Of a stretch of DNA of 64,000 nt, positions 32,401 to 45,290 are shown piece after piece. A model generated the notes under the pieces. That model was not told where the DNA came from and made no database searches. It saw only the letters and a list, made by a program, of their open reading frames with translations. How positions within the stretch are numbered: position 1 is the first letter of the stretch; each line of letters begins with the position of its first letter. Position numbers and translations under genes: made by a program. Source of the stretch: Nannobrachium achirus (Eukaryota > Chordata > Actinopteri > Myctophiformes > Myctophidae). The stretch lies in NCBI GenBank assembly GCA_963921795.1, contig OY997650.1, forward strand, positions 19,329,862 to 19,393,861, given 5' to 3'.

Positions 32401-34977
32401 TGTCCTTGTCCCTTTTATACCCATATTTGGAGATCAATGTATATGGAGAACACTGACGGCATCAGTAGGTCCAAGTCCATGTGTGTCAGTGTGATGTAAA
32501 ACGGATATGTGCCCATATATGAAGATCTCTATCTCTCAGTCCTTGTCCCCTTTTATGGGCATATTGGTTGGATTGGCGGTTCTACTGATTTTTTTTGTTT
32601 TGTACAACTGTACATTATGCAAGTACAGTAATGGTTGTTATAGTTGGGATGGGATGAACATTGCGGCGCAAGTCACGAGCCTTGGACTTTTCAACAATTC
32701 AGTTAGTGACTTGCACACAGTGAAGCCTGCCGTCTCCTTACTATTGGTTTTATTTGAAGAAAAGTCTGAACCCCCAAGTAACAGAATATGATGGGTAACC
32801 AAAGTCGCTATAACCGCTTCGGCCCTGTTTGGCCATGAAAATGAGGCGGGTTTTTAAATGTTTTAATTTTCTATTTTAATAAGACGGACAGTATTCAATC
32901 CTGTGGGTTAATGATTATAATCACCGCATGCAGTTCTAGAGGGGGACTTGCAATGGCCGGCGAGTGTGATGAGTTCATCCCAAATCAGTCACTTTCGTTT
33001 CAAATCTTATCCTTTTATCGGCTGGTGATATAACCAAATTGACTCAAGGTATTTATAAATATTTATACTTGTGTGGATTATGTAGAAATTTGAATGAAAT
33101 CTTGATCGTGTGCTCACGCTGGCTCACCTATGCTGCAGCAGCCATAGATATGGCAGCAGCAGCTGTTCGTCAATCCGTGCATTCTACAAGTGCATGTGGT
33201 ACGCGGCCCCGAGCAGAGCGGCTTGGAGTGGCCAGGCGGTCCTCGTTCCCCACGACGCTTCTACTCCGCTCGTATGCGCTGTATAGCCTATATATTTTTG
33301 GGGGATCAAAATAATAATATATTTCTTTTTTAAATTAACCGCTGTAAGGAACTTGTCACCGCGGTATGCATTACATAACCGCAGTATTGCGGTTACCATG
33401 CCCAGCCCTAGGGGCCAGCAACATTGGATATTTTATACATACGATTACGTTGGATGAATCCAACAGGATAAAGTTAAGATTAACTCTTTTACTGTTAAAC
33501 AAGCGCTCGTTCTTAATTTCACGTGTCCGCCGCGCCATAACGGGCATTCGTTCTTTTACCTGTCTGAGCACTGTAAGCAGATGAGGGGTGGCGCGTGTGT
33601 GGACAGTAGCAGCAACTCCTCTGCTCTTCAGTTAGAACTGACCTGAATGGTATTATTTAGGGATTGAACATTTTGGTGGTATTTACAACCAACCCTTTGT
33701 TTTATTTATGTATTATGTGGAACGTGCCATTAAAAGTAAACAAACTTAAAGGAGTAGTTCACCCCCAAAATGTCATTTTTTTCTATTTATTGGAGATTGA
33801 GTTCAATGGTATTTGTCGCATTCCTAAGACCAACATTTGATTATAGTAAATTTACCCCCATTGGTTCCAGATGCATTTGGGTCCACATCCGGAATTAATG
33901 AGGGAAGAAAATATTATAATAATTATTTTGTCTTAGGAATGCGACAAAAAACTAAAAATATTATCTAACTCAATCAATAGATTGAGTTAATAACTCAATC
34001 TATTGATTGATCTATTGATCTATCTAACTGTTAGATAGATAATCAATAGAAAACATGTCATTTTCGTCGTGAACTACTCCTTTAAGTTGTTACCTGGCTA
34101 CCTTTGGGGACATATCAGGGATAACGGAGATGTCCATGTTCATTGATGGAAATATTTGTCTGTTAAGGGACCTTTCCATTGTCAAAATCATAATTTGTTA
34201 ATGTTCGCCACTTCTCCATCTTTGAATGTCATAGGAAAGTAATCATAGACTTCTGGTCTATATCATTGCTCCTTCACAAGTTGTATGTATATCTTGTATT
34301 GCTAGATATGCTATATACGCTAGAAAAGCAATAATGTGAAAGCAGCTCCCCAGACTTTTAAGCTCGAGTTATGCTTGGCCGTAGAGCGGGTCGCATGTTG
34401 AAAATAGCAGATCTACAAGCTCACAATGCGTCATGGACGCGACACGTCCCAATCAGGTCATGTTAACAAGTTAATCTAGTTCTTGTCTATGTTTGACAAA
34501 AGCTCATGGAGGCACAAGGACATAATCCATGCCTTTCCCTTAGTTTGGTGAAATCGTATAAACCCTATATTTAATCGAACATATTCCCATAAGCACTATA
34601 CTAGGTTGACCATCTTAGCATGTGCTACACTAAATATCTACAAGCTCATAACATTTTGAGCTTTTAGATCTGCTACCTTGCTGAATGTTCACCCCAGAAT
34701 AGGGGATTTTCCTTTTTTTATATATATATATCTTGAAGCTCTGCTTGATACCAACCTGTCAACCTAATGTGTTTTGTCTTAAATAGGAGGATCAACTTGG
34801 CGTCGTGCTCCCGCTGATGAGAAGCGTGAGGAGCGCAGGGAAGACAGAGAAAGACCCCCTCCCAGGCAAAAGGATCCTGAGCCTGATGCTGATGCTGATG
34901 CTGACGGGGAAAAAGACAAAGATCGTCGCATCAAGAACGAGACGGACGATGATGGCTGGACTACTGTCAGACGCTGA
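14404..34977 (+). CDS. eif3a: eif3a (eif3s10), translation initiation factor eIF3 subunit a, complete (22 coding exons)
   Basis: Coding exons: 14404-14452, 15210-15400, 15742-15878, 16144-16307, 16796-16995, 17474-17682, 17830-18001, 18182-18286, 18375-18473, 18619-18735, 18926-19111, 19938-20285, 20843-20947, 22294-22407, 23047-23169, 23266-23419, 23546-23727, 24171-24301, 24811-25202, 28646-28763, 31734-31954, 34787-34977. Total 3708 nt, about 1235 residues (human about 1382). It starts [21 protein letters not shown] and ends [10 protein letters not shown], as in human. eIF3a is the scaffold of the eIF3 complex on the 40S ribosome. Residues 1-540 hold the N-terminal helical and PCI part, nearly identical to human. 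Residues 544-880 are a long charged coiled coil ([23 protein letters not shown]). Residues 929-1059 form the DDDRxPRRG decapeptide repeats, only about ten imperfect units, far fewer than in human. Exon 18 adds a tandem SER/GAGAGGTCT run. The donor of exon 19 could also be at 25191, in the same phase. Confidence 0.97.
18762..18790. repeat. Half copy of the GATCTACAAGC palindrome
   Basis: Only the right arm CTTGTAGATCTGCTTTTTT is seen, in eif3a intron 10, just after exon 10. Confidence 0.5.
19276..19345. repeat. Dispersed repeat, member 1 of an inverted pair
   Basis: GTGGCAAATTAGGTCAAAGT and CCGAAAGGGTCCTTAA recur in reverse complement at 24088-24145, another eif3a intron. The family is not recognised. 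The following 19370-19810 is low-complexity A/T with GACGTTTTAAAGACG repeats. Confidence 0.6.
21411..22147. repeat. Repeat unit bounded by GCGACCGTAGGTC, with inner tandem copies
   Basis: GCGACCGTAGGTCGC at 21411 and GACCTACGGTCGC ending at 22147 are inverted ends. Inside, a unit of about 130 bp (ACACATTTTTGGACACTGCT ... TTGCCCTAAAATCACG) repeats two to three times. GTCAGTCAGTCAGTC occurs near the left end. It lies in eif3a intron 13. The transposon class is uncertain. Confidence 0.6.
22457..22943. mobile_element. hAT-like MITE, CAGTGTTG family, in eif3a intron 14
   Basis: Perfect 8-bp target copies CTGTACAT lie at 22449-22456 and 22944-22951. The ends are CAGTGTTG and CAACACTG. The interior is rich in TTTTAGTCGACTAAAT-type repeats. 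A full GATCTACAAGC palindrome with extended arms (GTGTGCTGAAAATAG ... CTATTTTCAGCACAC) lies at 22681-22738. A sister copy is at 31131-31677. Confidence 0.85.
22681..22738. repeat. GATCTACAAGC palindrome, copy with long arms
   Basis: The arms extend 25 bp or more with one or two mismatches and a short ATGTG loop. It is nested in the hAT-like MITE at 22457-22943. Confidence 0.85.
23771..23838. repeat. GATCTACAAGC palindrome, free-standing copy
   Basis: Arms AATATCTACAAGCTCA and TGAGCTTGTAGATGAGCT flank an inner hairpin CATCACAATGTGACATG. It lies in eif3a intron 17 with no other transposon ends visible around it. Confidence 0.75.
24088..24145. repeat. Dispersed repeat, member 2 of an inverted pair
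   Basis: This is the reverse complement of 19276-19345. It ends about 25 bp before eif3a exon 18, so it provides part of that intron's acceptor region. Confidence 0.6.
24596..24663. repeat. GATCTACAAGC palindrome, degenerate copy
   Basis: AACAGATCTACAAGCTCACA is paired with TTGAGCTTGTCTGTT. The right arm is partly decayed. It lies in eif3a intron 18. Confidence 0.7.
25613..26895. repeat. Repeat cluster in eif3a intron 19
   Basis: TTAA followed by AGGGGTGGTGACATCC at 25613 looks like the left end of a TTAA-type element. No matching right end was found. A C-run lies at 25819-25830. A GC-rich stretch is at 26050-26470. TG runs lie at 26516-26545 and 26637-26700. A hAT-type end, GTTTGAGAACTGCTGG, is at 26727-26742. 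A repeat shared with 56235-56575 (GATGTAGTGGAGTA ... AAATTGGAAA) is at about 26810-26890. Confidence 0.55.
27271..28435. repeat. 1.16 kb near-perfect palindrome in eif3a intron 19
   Basis: Left arm 27271-27799 and right arm 27908-28435 are reverse complements of about 529 bp. Only about two differences were noticed by eye (one indel, one substitution). A 108-bp unpaired spacer separates them. Inside the left arm and spacer, 27700-27900 reads as an open, coding-like stretch ([38 protein letters not shown]). It may be a captured LINE or gene fragment that I do not recognise. The arms' modest decay implies a recent origin or ongoing gene conversion. Confidence 0.85.
28811..29030. repeat. Head-to-head Penelope-like end fragments with hammerhead-like cores
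   Basis: A 220-bp palindrome (arms about 28811-28908 and 28932-29030) carries, on each strand, CTGATGA then AGAGCCGTTAGGCTC then GAAAC. That is the core order of a hammerhead ribozyme with a 5-bp stem II (GAGCC/GGCTC). Plus-strand core is 28936-28962. Minus-strand core is 28905-28879. Penelope-like retroelements are known to carry hammerheads in their terminal repeats. Only the end regions are present, so this is a fossil fragment. It starts just after eif3a exon 20. Confidence 0.6.
29140..30480. repeat. Degenerate tandem array in eif3a intron 20
   Basis: Phrases recur at intervals of a few hundred bases: TGGTGGCGTTATAACAGGCC, GGCCAATGTGAAAA, GATTTGAGGCATT, AACGGAGCAATCCTGCAAAC and TTGGGAGCCAAT. 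At least three to four diverged units are visible. No coding frame persists. The family is not recognised. Confidence 0.6.
30607..30928. mobile_element. TTAA-flanked foldback element in eif3a intron 20
   Basis: TTAA copies at 30607-30610 and 30925-30928 bound a 314-bp element with inverted ends starting AGGGCCAGTTCACCTCTG. Pairing continues through most of its length (AACCAGATCTTATTTTATTG and complement). It forms an almost complete hairpin. Confidence 0.85.
31131..31677. mobile_element. hAT-like MITE, second CAGTGTTG-family copy, in eif3a intron 20
   Basis: Perfect 8-bp target copies GACAGTCT lie at 31123-31130 and 31678-31685. The interior matches 22457-22943. The palindrome at about 31333-31377 keeps its left arm GACGATCTACAAGCTCACAA but has a weak right arm. 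The element ends only 56 bp before eif3a exon 21. Confidence 0.85.
31985..32038. repeat. C-rich and CA simple repeat
   Basis: A run of C with single interruptions passes into CACACACAC, about 30 bp after eif3a exon 21. Confidence 0.9.
32330..33420. repeat. Repeat cluster in eif3a intron 21
   Basis: At 32330-32560, CCCCTTTATGCCCATATATG-type phrases recur two to three times and are shared with 63780-64000. At about 33335-33418 the sequence ends GGTTACCATGCCCAGCCCTA with repeated ACCGCGGT/ACCGCAGT. That is a hAT-type right end of the same TAGGGCTGGG class as 35451-36461. No matching left end was found. Confidence 0.5.
33746..34085. mobile_element. TTAA-flanked MITE (AGGAGTAGTTCACCC family), complete
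   Basis: TTAA copies lie at 33746-33749 and 34082-34085. Inverted ends are AGGAGTAGTTCACCCCC and GTCGTGAACTACTCCT. An internal ATTGATTGATC/GATAGAT stretch is palindromic. It lies in eif3a intron 21. Confidence 0.8.
34399..34433. repeat. Half copy of the GATCTACAAGC palindrome
   Basis: GAAAATAGCAGATCTACAAG plus CTCACAATGCG is present. No right arm is visible. Confidence 0.6.
34631..34678. repeat. GATCTACAAGC palindrome, degenerate copy
   Basis: TAAATATCTACAAGCTCATA pairs with TGAGCTTTTAGATCTGCTA, about 200 bp from the previous half copy and 110 bp before eif3a exon 22. Confidence 0.7.
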
Positions 34978-35308
34978 GTCCTAATCCTCCATCTTCCATC
35001 TCTGCCACTGAATGGCTTGTGTGGTGACTAATTGGTTTTCAAAAAAAAGGAAAAGTTCTTTAATGTCAAAAAAATTCAATTTACCAGTTATCCACAGTGG
35101 TGAATTAATGGCAATATAGCTTGCAGCATTCAACTTCTGTCTTTCATTCAACTTATATCTTGTTAAATTCAACCTATCTTTAATTCAAATTCTATCTTGT
35201 TTCATTCGAGTTCTTTCATTCAGCTTCTATCTATCATCATTCAACGTCTATCTTTCAGCATTCAACTGTATGAAACAGAGTTGCATGTGTATAGATAAAG
35301 CCTTTATT

Positions 35309-35314
35309 AATAAA
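35309..35314 (+). terminator. eif3a: eif3a polyadenylation signal
   Basis: AATAAA lies 332 bp after the eif3a stop. The 3' UTR is T-rich and has a short tandem of TTCATTCAACTTCTATCTTT-like units at about 35130-35270. Confidence 0.65.
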
Positions 35315-35450
35315 GCAATTTGCTCACCACTTGCATTTGTCCTTTACATCTTTATTTTCAGACAACATGACGCTTCTACTGAAGGTGAGCTTAGTAATAA
35401 CTTGAATTGTCCAATGTCCATGTTAAATTATAAATGCAATGTGTTCAAAT

Positions 35451-36461
35451 TAGGGCTGGGACTTAAACTGATTAATTGCGATTAATTAATTACAGAAAAT
35501 TAACGTGATTAAAAAAATTAACGCATTTTAATCGCTTAGTTTTGCACCACAGAAACTTAAAGGGATATTACACTTTCAAAAAACTTTTGGTCATTGTATG
35601 GTCTAATCAGGCTTGTATGAACACCCTGAACAGTTTTTAATTTGCTTCATTCAGTATTTAGATATTTGATGTAAATGTTACCAGCTCCAACACGCCCAGG
35701 CCCTCTCCACATACACACCCATTGTAACTTCAAACTCCATTTTAACCATGATAGATTCATTAAAAACACACATTATTTTTTCTGGTGACTCATAATACCC
35801 TCCTAATACGTGAGCAGACCGTGTTTTTTCAATAACTTTTTTCATTTATTTTCAATAAAATATTATTGTATTTAATGTTTTCCATTTTCCCAAAGAATTA
35901 TTAAAAATAAAAGAAAAAGGTTATTGAAAAAACACGGTCTGCTCACGTATTAGGAGGGTATTATGAGTCACCAGAAAAAATAATGTGTGTTTTTAATGAA
36001 TCTATCATGGTTAAAATGGAGTTTGAAGTTACAATGGGTGTGTATGTGGAGAGGGCCTGGGCGTGTTGGAGCTGGTAACATTTACATCAAATATCTAAAT
36101 ACTGAATGAAGCAAATTAAAAACTGTTCAGGGTGTTCATACAAGCCTGATTAGACCATACAATGACCAAAAGTTTTTTGAAAGTGTAATATCCCTTTAAG
36201 TTTTGGGCATACCGATCATAGCGATGCACCAACCAAGAAGAGACTACAAACGCAAAGGGAAAAGTAGCCGATCAGAGCGCTTTGCTTGGCCCAGTGGATG
36301 CGAAATTTAGAACTCACTCGTTGATTCACTCATACAACAAAATGTGTTTTACTTGAAAAAAATGCTTCTCGGGTCAAATATTAATATGCGATTAATTGCA
36401 ATTAATTAATTACAAAGCCTATAATTCATTCGATTATTATTTTTTTCGCATCCCAGCCCTA
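35451..36461. mobile_element. hAT-like element (TAGGGCTGGG ends) with a nested foldback
   Basis: Perfect 8-bp target copies GTTCAAAT lie at 35443-35450 and 36462-36469. The ends are TAGGGCTGGGA and TCCCAGCCCTA. Subterminal ATTAATTGCGATTAATTAAT repeats occur on both sides. A second transposon, 35567-36199, has inserted inside it. No transposase is seen. Confidence 0.88.
35567..36199. mobile_element. TTAA-flanked 625-bp foldback nested in the hAT-like element
   Basis: TTAA copies lie at 35567-35570 and 36196-36199. Arms of about 265 bp, beginning AGGGATATTACACTTTC, look essentially identical as reverse complements. An A/T-rich loop of about 80 bp separates them. The near identity makes it young, and it must post-date the hAT insertion. 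Confidence 0.9.
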
Positions 36462-36639
36462 GTTCAAATATAATCTTGCACACAACATTTTAGAGGTTAT
36501 AAGTAACAAAATACAAATACTTTGTAACTTTTCTTCAGTGGCGGTTTCAGGTGTATATACTTTGCTCGAGTATGTAAAAAAAAGAAGTCACCATGGATAC
36601 TCCTTAAAATGTAAAAACAGGCTTGTTAATTTAGTATTA

Positions 36640-36780
36640 ATATGCATTAGAGGGAGCGCCTGCCGCCCACTAGTCTAACTGTTCAAGAGAATAACGCATG
36701 TAAGCTCTGATGGAGCCTGACAGTGTGTCGCAGGTTCAAGTCCCGATCCCCACAACCTTTCCAAACACTGATTTGAACCT
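36640..36780 (+). repeat. Possible tRNA-derived SINE fragment
   Basis: GCAGGTTCAAGTCCCG at 36730-36745 fits a Pol III B box. An A box is not convincing. It may be a decayed SINE head or chance. Confidence 0.3.
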
Positions 36781-37344
36781 AAATTAATGGGTCAGTGACA
36801 GAAAAAACATTACATGGGTATAACTAGCGGTGCATTCGGTAACTGCATATGATCACACACAAGTTATGACAGGAGTAACGAGACGAAAAAGAGGAAGACC
36901 GGAGTGCGGAGAATGGACATCTAACTCAATGTGACTTCCATAAGAGGGAATATTGATGCGGTGAGAATTCTACTATGACTACTGACACCAACTTGGGAAT
37001 CTTGGATTGCTGCTCTCCACTCCCTCCTATCCAGCATCAACTCTGCAGTATTGCTAGCTCTGTTGCCATCCTCCTAGCTGTACCTCACGTTCGCTCCGAC
37101 ATTGTCAGTCTGCTTGTCACAAGTTACAGGTGACTTGACATTGCCCAGCCAGCCTCATCCTTCTCTCCCTTACCTAGTCCGTGACCCATGGGATGTCACC
37201 TTGGAGGTCCACGTTTCTGAGGTCTGCCCAATGTGCCCATGTCACATCAAGTGTCATTTGTGGCATTCTTGTGTAAGTAACCTGTGGTCCTTATAATGGG
37301 CAATTCTCGCTATTTCTATGTGTCATTATTTCGACTAAGGGTTA

Positions 37345-37666
37345 GGGTCGATTCACACTCTAATAATGAGCCTAACTAATTTCGGCTCGGGAGGGCTCCC
37401 CGACCCGAAATTATTTAAGTTCGGGGGGAGTCCATCACTCTCGTCTCCAGCTGACAGTGTATCCGCTCTGCGACACTCAATACACGGCCACACAAGCATT
37501 TGGAAGTCGGCGTGTCTCCCTCCCAAACGACCGCTGTTTCTTTGGCTTCATAGCCGTGAATATGAACTTGAAGCCGGGCTGAGTGAATGAGAAGACACTG
37601 CTGAGTACCGAAATTAAGTCGGGAGGTCACAACATTTTGGCAGCACCGAGGAGTTTAGTCGGTTGA

Positions 37667-37697
<31 letters not shown>

Positions 37698-37781
37698 AAC
37701 CGGGAACGACGACCCATATTTGGACCTGGACTGTGCAGAACCGACATTAGTTAGGCTCCTTATTAGAGTGTGAATCGACCC
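37345..37781. mobile_element. DNA element with 43-bp inverted ends
   Basis: The ends GGGTCGATTCACACTCTAAT and its complement extend to about 43 bp with two or three mismatches. A C-run at 37670-37695 lies inside. The target duplication is unclear (TTAGGG/TTAGGT surroundings). Interior sequence is GC-rich and not recognised. Confidence 0.7.
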
Positions 37782-38135
37782 CTAGAGTTAGGTTTAGGCA
37801 TAGTTTTACTGAGGTTTGGGTTGGGTTTAGGCATAGTGGTTAACATTCACCAGGTTGGCATTCACCAGCGTCAGCAGATTAACATTCACCCGCGTTGAAC
37901 CATGGTCAGTGAACATACTAAACAATTTGGTTACACTGTTGGAGGAACCATTCAGCATAATGCAACCGATTTTTAGCCCCAAATGGCATGCTTTGATACA
38001 ATTAACTAATAAAGCATCTGCTGACATTTAACAAGATTATTGGTGGCCTAGAGATGAGACTTTATATGAGTTCTTGTTTTGATCATGTTGCAGACTGACT
38101 TTGAAAACTTGATTTACTCATTGGAGTGACTTGAT

Positions 38136-38445
38136 AGTGTTTTGTGAGACCCAGTGAGATTGAAACCAGGAGCGCTCGTTTTCCAATGCAGCTAGTCCCT
38201 TTGAGCGGCAGTCGGTCGCAGAAACAGTCGCCACAACAATATTTACTGTTCTGTCCCCTGGTTTACACATTCTAACGGTGCTGAGTCTGCTCATGTGACC
38301 TTTGCAACGCTCGACACGGCAACTCGCTTGCTCGGCGTCAGCGGTGTCTCGCGTGGATCAAGATCGCCTGAGACGGCACGCCTCGGTTATGGTCAATAGA
38401 AAATAATCGCTCCTTGTCTCAATCTCACTGGGTCTCAAAAACACT
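38136..38445. mobile_element. Small element with inverted ends AGTGTTTT...GAGACCCAGTGAGA
   Basis: GAGACCCAGTGAGATTGAAA at about 38146 and TTGTCTCAATCTCACTGGGT at about 38415 are near reverse complements over roughly 37 bp. The interior contains CpG-rich GCGTCAGCGGTGTCTCGCG. No transposase is seen. Confidence 0.65.
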
Positions 38446-38606
38446 GACATATGTTTTATTTGAAGTTAGAATCTATCAAGTTTAATAGTTTTCCAATTTA
38501 AGTTGAAGTTGAAACGGCCAGTAGAGATATCAGCCTAACTTGCACGTGCGTGTGCGAGTGCGCGCACACACACACAGCATGTGTAGATCTACACAGTATT
38601 GTACAG

Positions 38607-38608
<2 letters not shown>

Positions 38609-38644
<36 letters not shown>
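38609..38644. repeat. (TG)n microsatellite
   Basis: This is a TG run directly left of the hAT-like MITE at 38677. Confidence 0.95.
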
Positions 38645-38647
<3 letters not shown>

Positions 38648-38676
38648 TTTGTGTTACTGTCATATATAGGCTACAG

Positions 38677-38964
38677 CAGTGGTTCCCAAACTTTTTAGCT
38701 TGTGACCCAAAAGAGAGACTAGACGTTTGCCCGGGACCCAAAATAGTGAAAACGGCAGATCTACAAGCTCACAACGTGATGCTTCGATCGGCTATTTCAC
38801 TACTTTTTAAACATTTTTTTCTAATTCATGGAATTTCTTTGCTTTAATTTCTTCATGAAATTACTGAAAGAAATCTGTTTTTAATTCATGAAAAAAAGCT
38901 AAGGGACCCATAAAAATGTTTGTGACCCACAAATGGGTCCCGACCCACTGTTTGGGAAATGGTG
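38677..38964. mobile_element. hAT-like MITE, CAGTGGTTCCCAAAC family
   Basis: Target copies GGCTACAG (38669-38676) and GGCTACAA (38965-38972) match at 7 of 8. The left end is CAGTGGTTCCCAAACTTTTT. The right end is GTTTGGGAAATGGTG. It contains a palindrome copy at 38747-38802. The same family occurs in emx2 intron 2. Confidence 0.82.
38747..38802. repeat. GATCTACAAGC palindrome inside a hAT-like MITE
   Basis: AGTGAAAACGGCAGATCTAC pairs with GATCGGCTATTTCACT. The inner part CAACGTGATGCTTC is only weakly paired. Confidence 0.8.
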
Positions 38965-38982
38965 GGCTACAATATATATTGT

Positions 38983-39115
38983 AGCGACCAGCGCCAAGCT
39001 GGAATCGAACCCCCATCTCCAGAACGACAGGTAACAGGCAACGCCAAGAGAGCTAGCTCCCTTGGAGGAGCAAGTTACGGCCAGGTCTTTAGCGGGGTCG
39101 CTAGACTCGTTACAC
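38983..39115 (-). repeat. tRNA-like segment within an element with GTAGCGACC ends
   Basis: On the minus strand, TAGCTCTCTTGG (A-box-like) is followed about 45 bases later by GGGTTCGATTCC (B box). The outer ends GTAGCGACC and GGGGTCGCTA are inverted. It may be a tRNA-derived SINE or a pseudo-tRNA captured by a DNA element. It does not fold as a clean tRNA by eye. Confidence 0.35.
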
Positions 39116-40912
39116 TAGTATAATTTCTACTATTATGTAGAGAAGATATTCTCACAACACATAGGACATATTTAAATCACTGAATGATTGAAATTAGGTT
39201 TTATCTTTTACTCCTGTCCTGTACCAGGCGAACAGGTGTGTTTGCTACACATCAAACGACTCAAATCGCACTTTCACCCTCTGTCCACTGGATGGCGTAA
39301 AAGTACTATGCTGGCGACAAGACGGGATCACCATGCTTCACTTATTTACAGGAAGGAAAGTTATGATGTTGGCTAGCCATTTGCAACAGTACGTCATAGT
39401 GCGTTATGTATCCTTACCACGATCAGTCCGCACCTCATTAACTCTAGTAAACTTACCTACACGTTTGGCATATTAACCGCTCAATTTATTGACTCATAAT
39501 GTTTTAAGCTGTGAAAAGTCTCAGGCTCAGCCCCGGAGAGCATTTCCCCTTGAAATGATGCCCATGTGGCGCTGTTAAAACCTATGTCTTTGCACATTTG
39601 ACAGGTGAGCCATCTGAACCCTCTAAAAATACAACTAGTAGGCTATTAGCGGCTTTTTACATATTTGTAATGCCAGTATAAGGTATTCTACGTATGCCCC
39701 CCATCATGGTGCATTGCTGGGGTGTAGGCTGTCACTAAATAAACCCTAAAGCTGCAATTTGATATTTGGCAATTATTATATCGGAACATACCCTCACTGA
39801 CCCACGTCTTTGATTCCTTAGCTCCATATATCTTTGCTAACGAAGACACTTTAACCTTGATGATAGGCCTATATATTATCACTCTGTTATTTATTAGGTT
39901 AAATATTGTATCAAGTTCAGCGCGTTCATGGAATACTTTTCATCTTACTATTTTTAAAGGCTGACACAAATTGGAGATGTTATGAATTGAACTGTTAGAC
40001 AGCAACACCGAAGATATCAATAATATCCTTATGTATGTTACCATTAATATTAGACCTACAATAATTATAAACATTATATTTAAATAAATGGTAGGCTGTC
40101 TATCTACGCAATTTTGCGTTCTTGAAATACACCAAAGATCTTACAGGCCTATACGTCCCCACTAACGGATAGCCTAAACGGCGAATAGAACTCAGTTGAA
40201 CTGCTGGCTGAACAGAACTTTTACATTAATCCATTGCTAGGCCTACATGGTCATTTTGTAATCCCAGACTAGTGTGGGCCCGCCTACACATCTTTATTGA
40301 TTTCTCAACAATATCTTAAATGGTAACGGAAAAGCCCCCTTAGCCCACCTAAATTCAATTTATAAAGGCCTTAACTGAGGTACTGTGAAAAACGATAGGC
40401 TTATGCGAGACCGTATAGAGGCGACTAAACGGTCTAAAGCTTAAATCCCATGTGTTGGTTGTCTGAATCATTTACTCCTTCACGAATGTATATGCCATGT
40501 AGATTAGCCTATATAGCCACTCCGAACACCTGCACATTTGGCATTAATGTGTGAAATGTCCCATATAGCATATATAGGCCTATTCGATGAACATGCACAT
40601 CGAATGTGCATTATTACATTTTGAGGCAATTCATTCACTGAGTGCATATAGCATAGAATAGCCTATACTTGACATTAAAACGCCAAGTCGCACCGATATC
40701 CACCTAAATATCCCAGCCAATTGAGTATTCAGTTGCACAATTTGCAAGCTAATCGATGCCGGGTCGGGGTACAACATAGTAATAATAATATAATAAAACA
40801 TTAAAATAAACGAAGGTAAATAATAGTTTGATGCTTCATCTGGTTTAGGCTAATGAATTAATATCTGCTATTTAGGCCTGTACCCTAAACATAGCTCATT
40901 AGATGTTGAATC

Positions 40913-40914
<2 letters not shown>
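39116..40914. other. Upstream flank of emx2, no gene seen
   Basis: This is AT-rich unique sequence. Several TAGGCCTA octamers begin here (39863, 40248, 40574). It may contain emx2 control DNA, but nothing specific can be named. Confidence 0.5.

Positions 40915-40982
<68 letters not shown>
40915..40982. repeat. (CA)n microsatellite
   Basis: This is an uninterrupted CA run of about 68 bp, 660 bp upstream of the emx2 ATG. A C-run follows at 41068-41082. Confidence 0.95.
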
Positions 40983-40986
<4 letters not shown>

Positions 40987-41280
40987 GTTACAACGTGCAG
41001 CATATACATGTATAGAAGACCTCACCTTATATATTTGAAATAACCACTAAGTCCTTACCCTACATGCCCCCCCCCCCCCCCCTTGAAGTCGAACTGTCAT
41101 AGGCCTCATCGGCCGGCCATAAATGCAAACGTAAGTACCTTCAGCTTTTTCTACTGGTTCAGCTGAGTGTGTGAATCGTTTCTGGAGATGCATGGGTTCT
41201 GAACGAATCCGTTCCGTTTTTGCTCGAGTCCGCCTCTCTCCACCGCGCCTATTCCTATTGACGCACTTAAAGCCTCTTCC

Positions 41281-41644
41281 CTCTCAACCTTAAGGCGAGC
41301 AGCAGCGACCAATCACCATGCCATTACAGGCTTCAGAGGAAGCTGTTTATGTGACTCCAGCAGCTAATTAGGCTCATGAACTAACAAATCGCTTGCACAA
41401 CCCGGTGAGGGAAAACGATCACATCTATGGATTGTCTGGAGTAGGCGACCGACCACTTTTGTTGCGATTTTGGAGCTTTTTTTCCTCCTTCCAGCCGTCG
41501 TCTTTTCGCAACTTATTTATTGCTGAGAAACTTTCGTCTTCTTGGTTGGTGGTGTGTGGAGTATTTTGTTGTTGTTGTTTTTTTTTTAGCGAGAACGCCT
41601 GCAACACTCTTAAACTTAAGCTGGGGAATTTTGACTATCAGACC
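41281..41644 (+). promoter_or_regulatory. emx2: emx2 proximal promoter and 5' leader
   Basis: CCAAT lies at 41309-41313. A homeodomain-type site GCTAATTAGG lies at 41363-41372. The frame stays open upstream of the true ATG, back to an ATG at 41393. The translated leader does not resemble any EMX protein. Transcription probably starts near 41300-41400, by inference. Confidence 0.5.

Positions 41645-45290
<3,646 letters not shown>

Noticed and set aside
36720-36780. Functional tRNA gene
   Set aside because: Only a B-box-like phrase is present. There is no paired acceptor stem and no clear A box.
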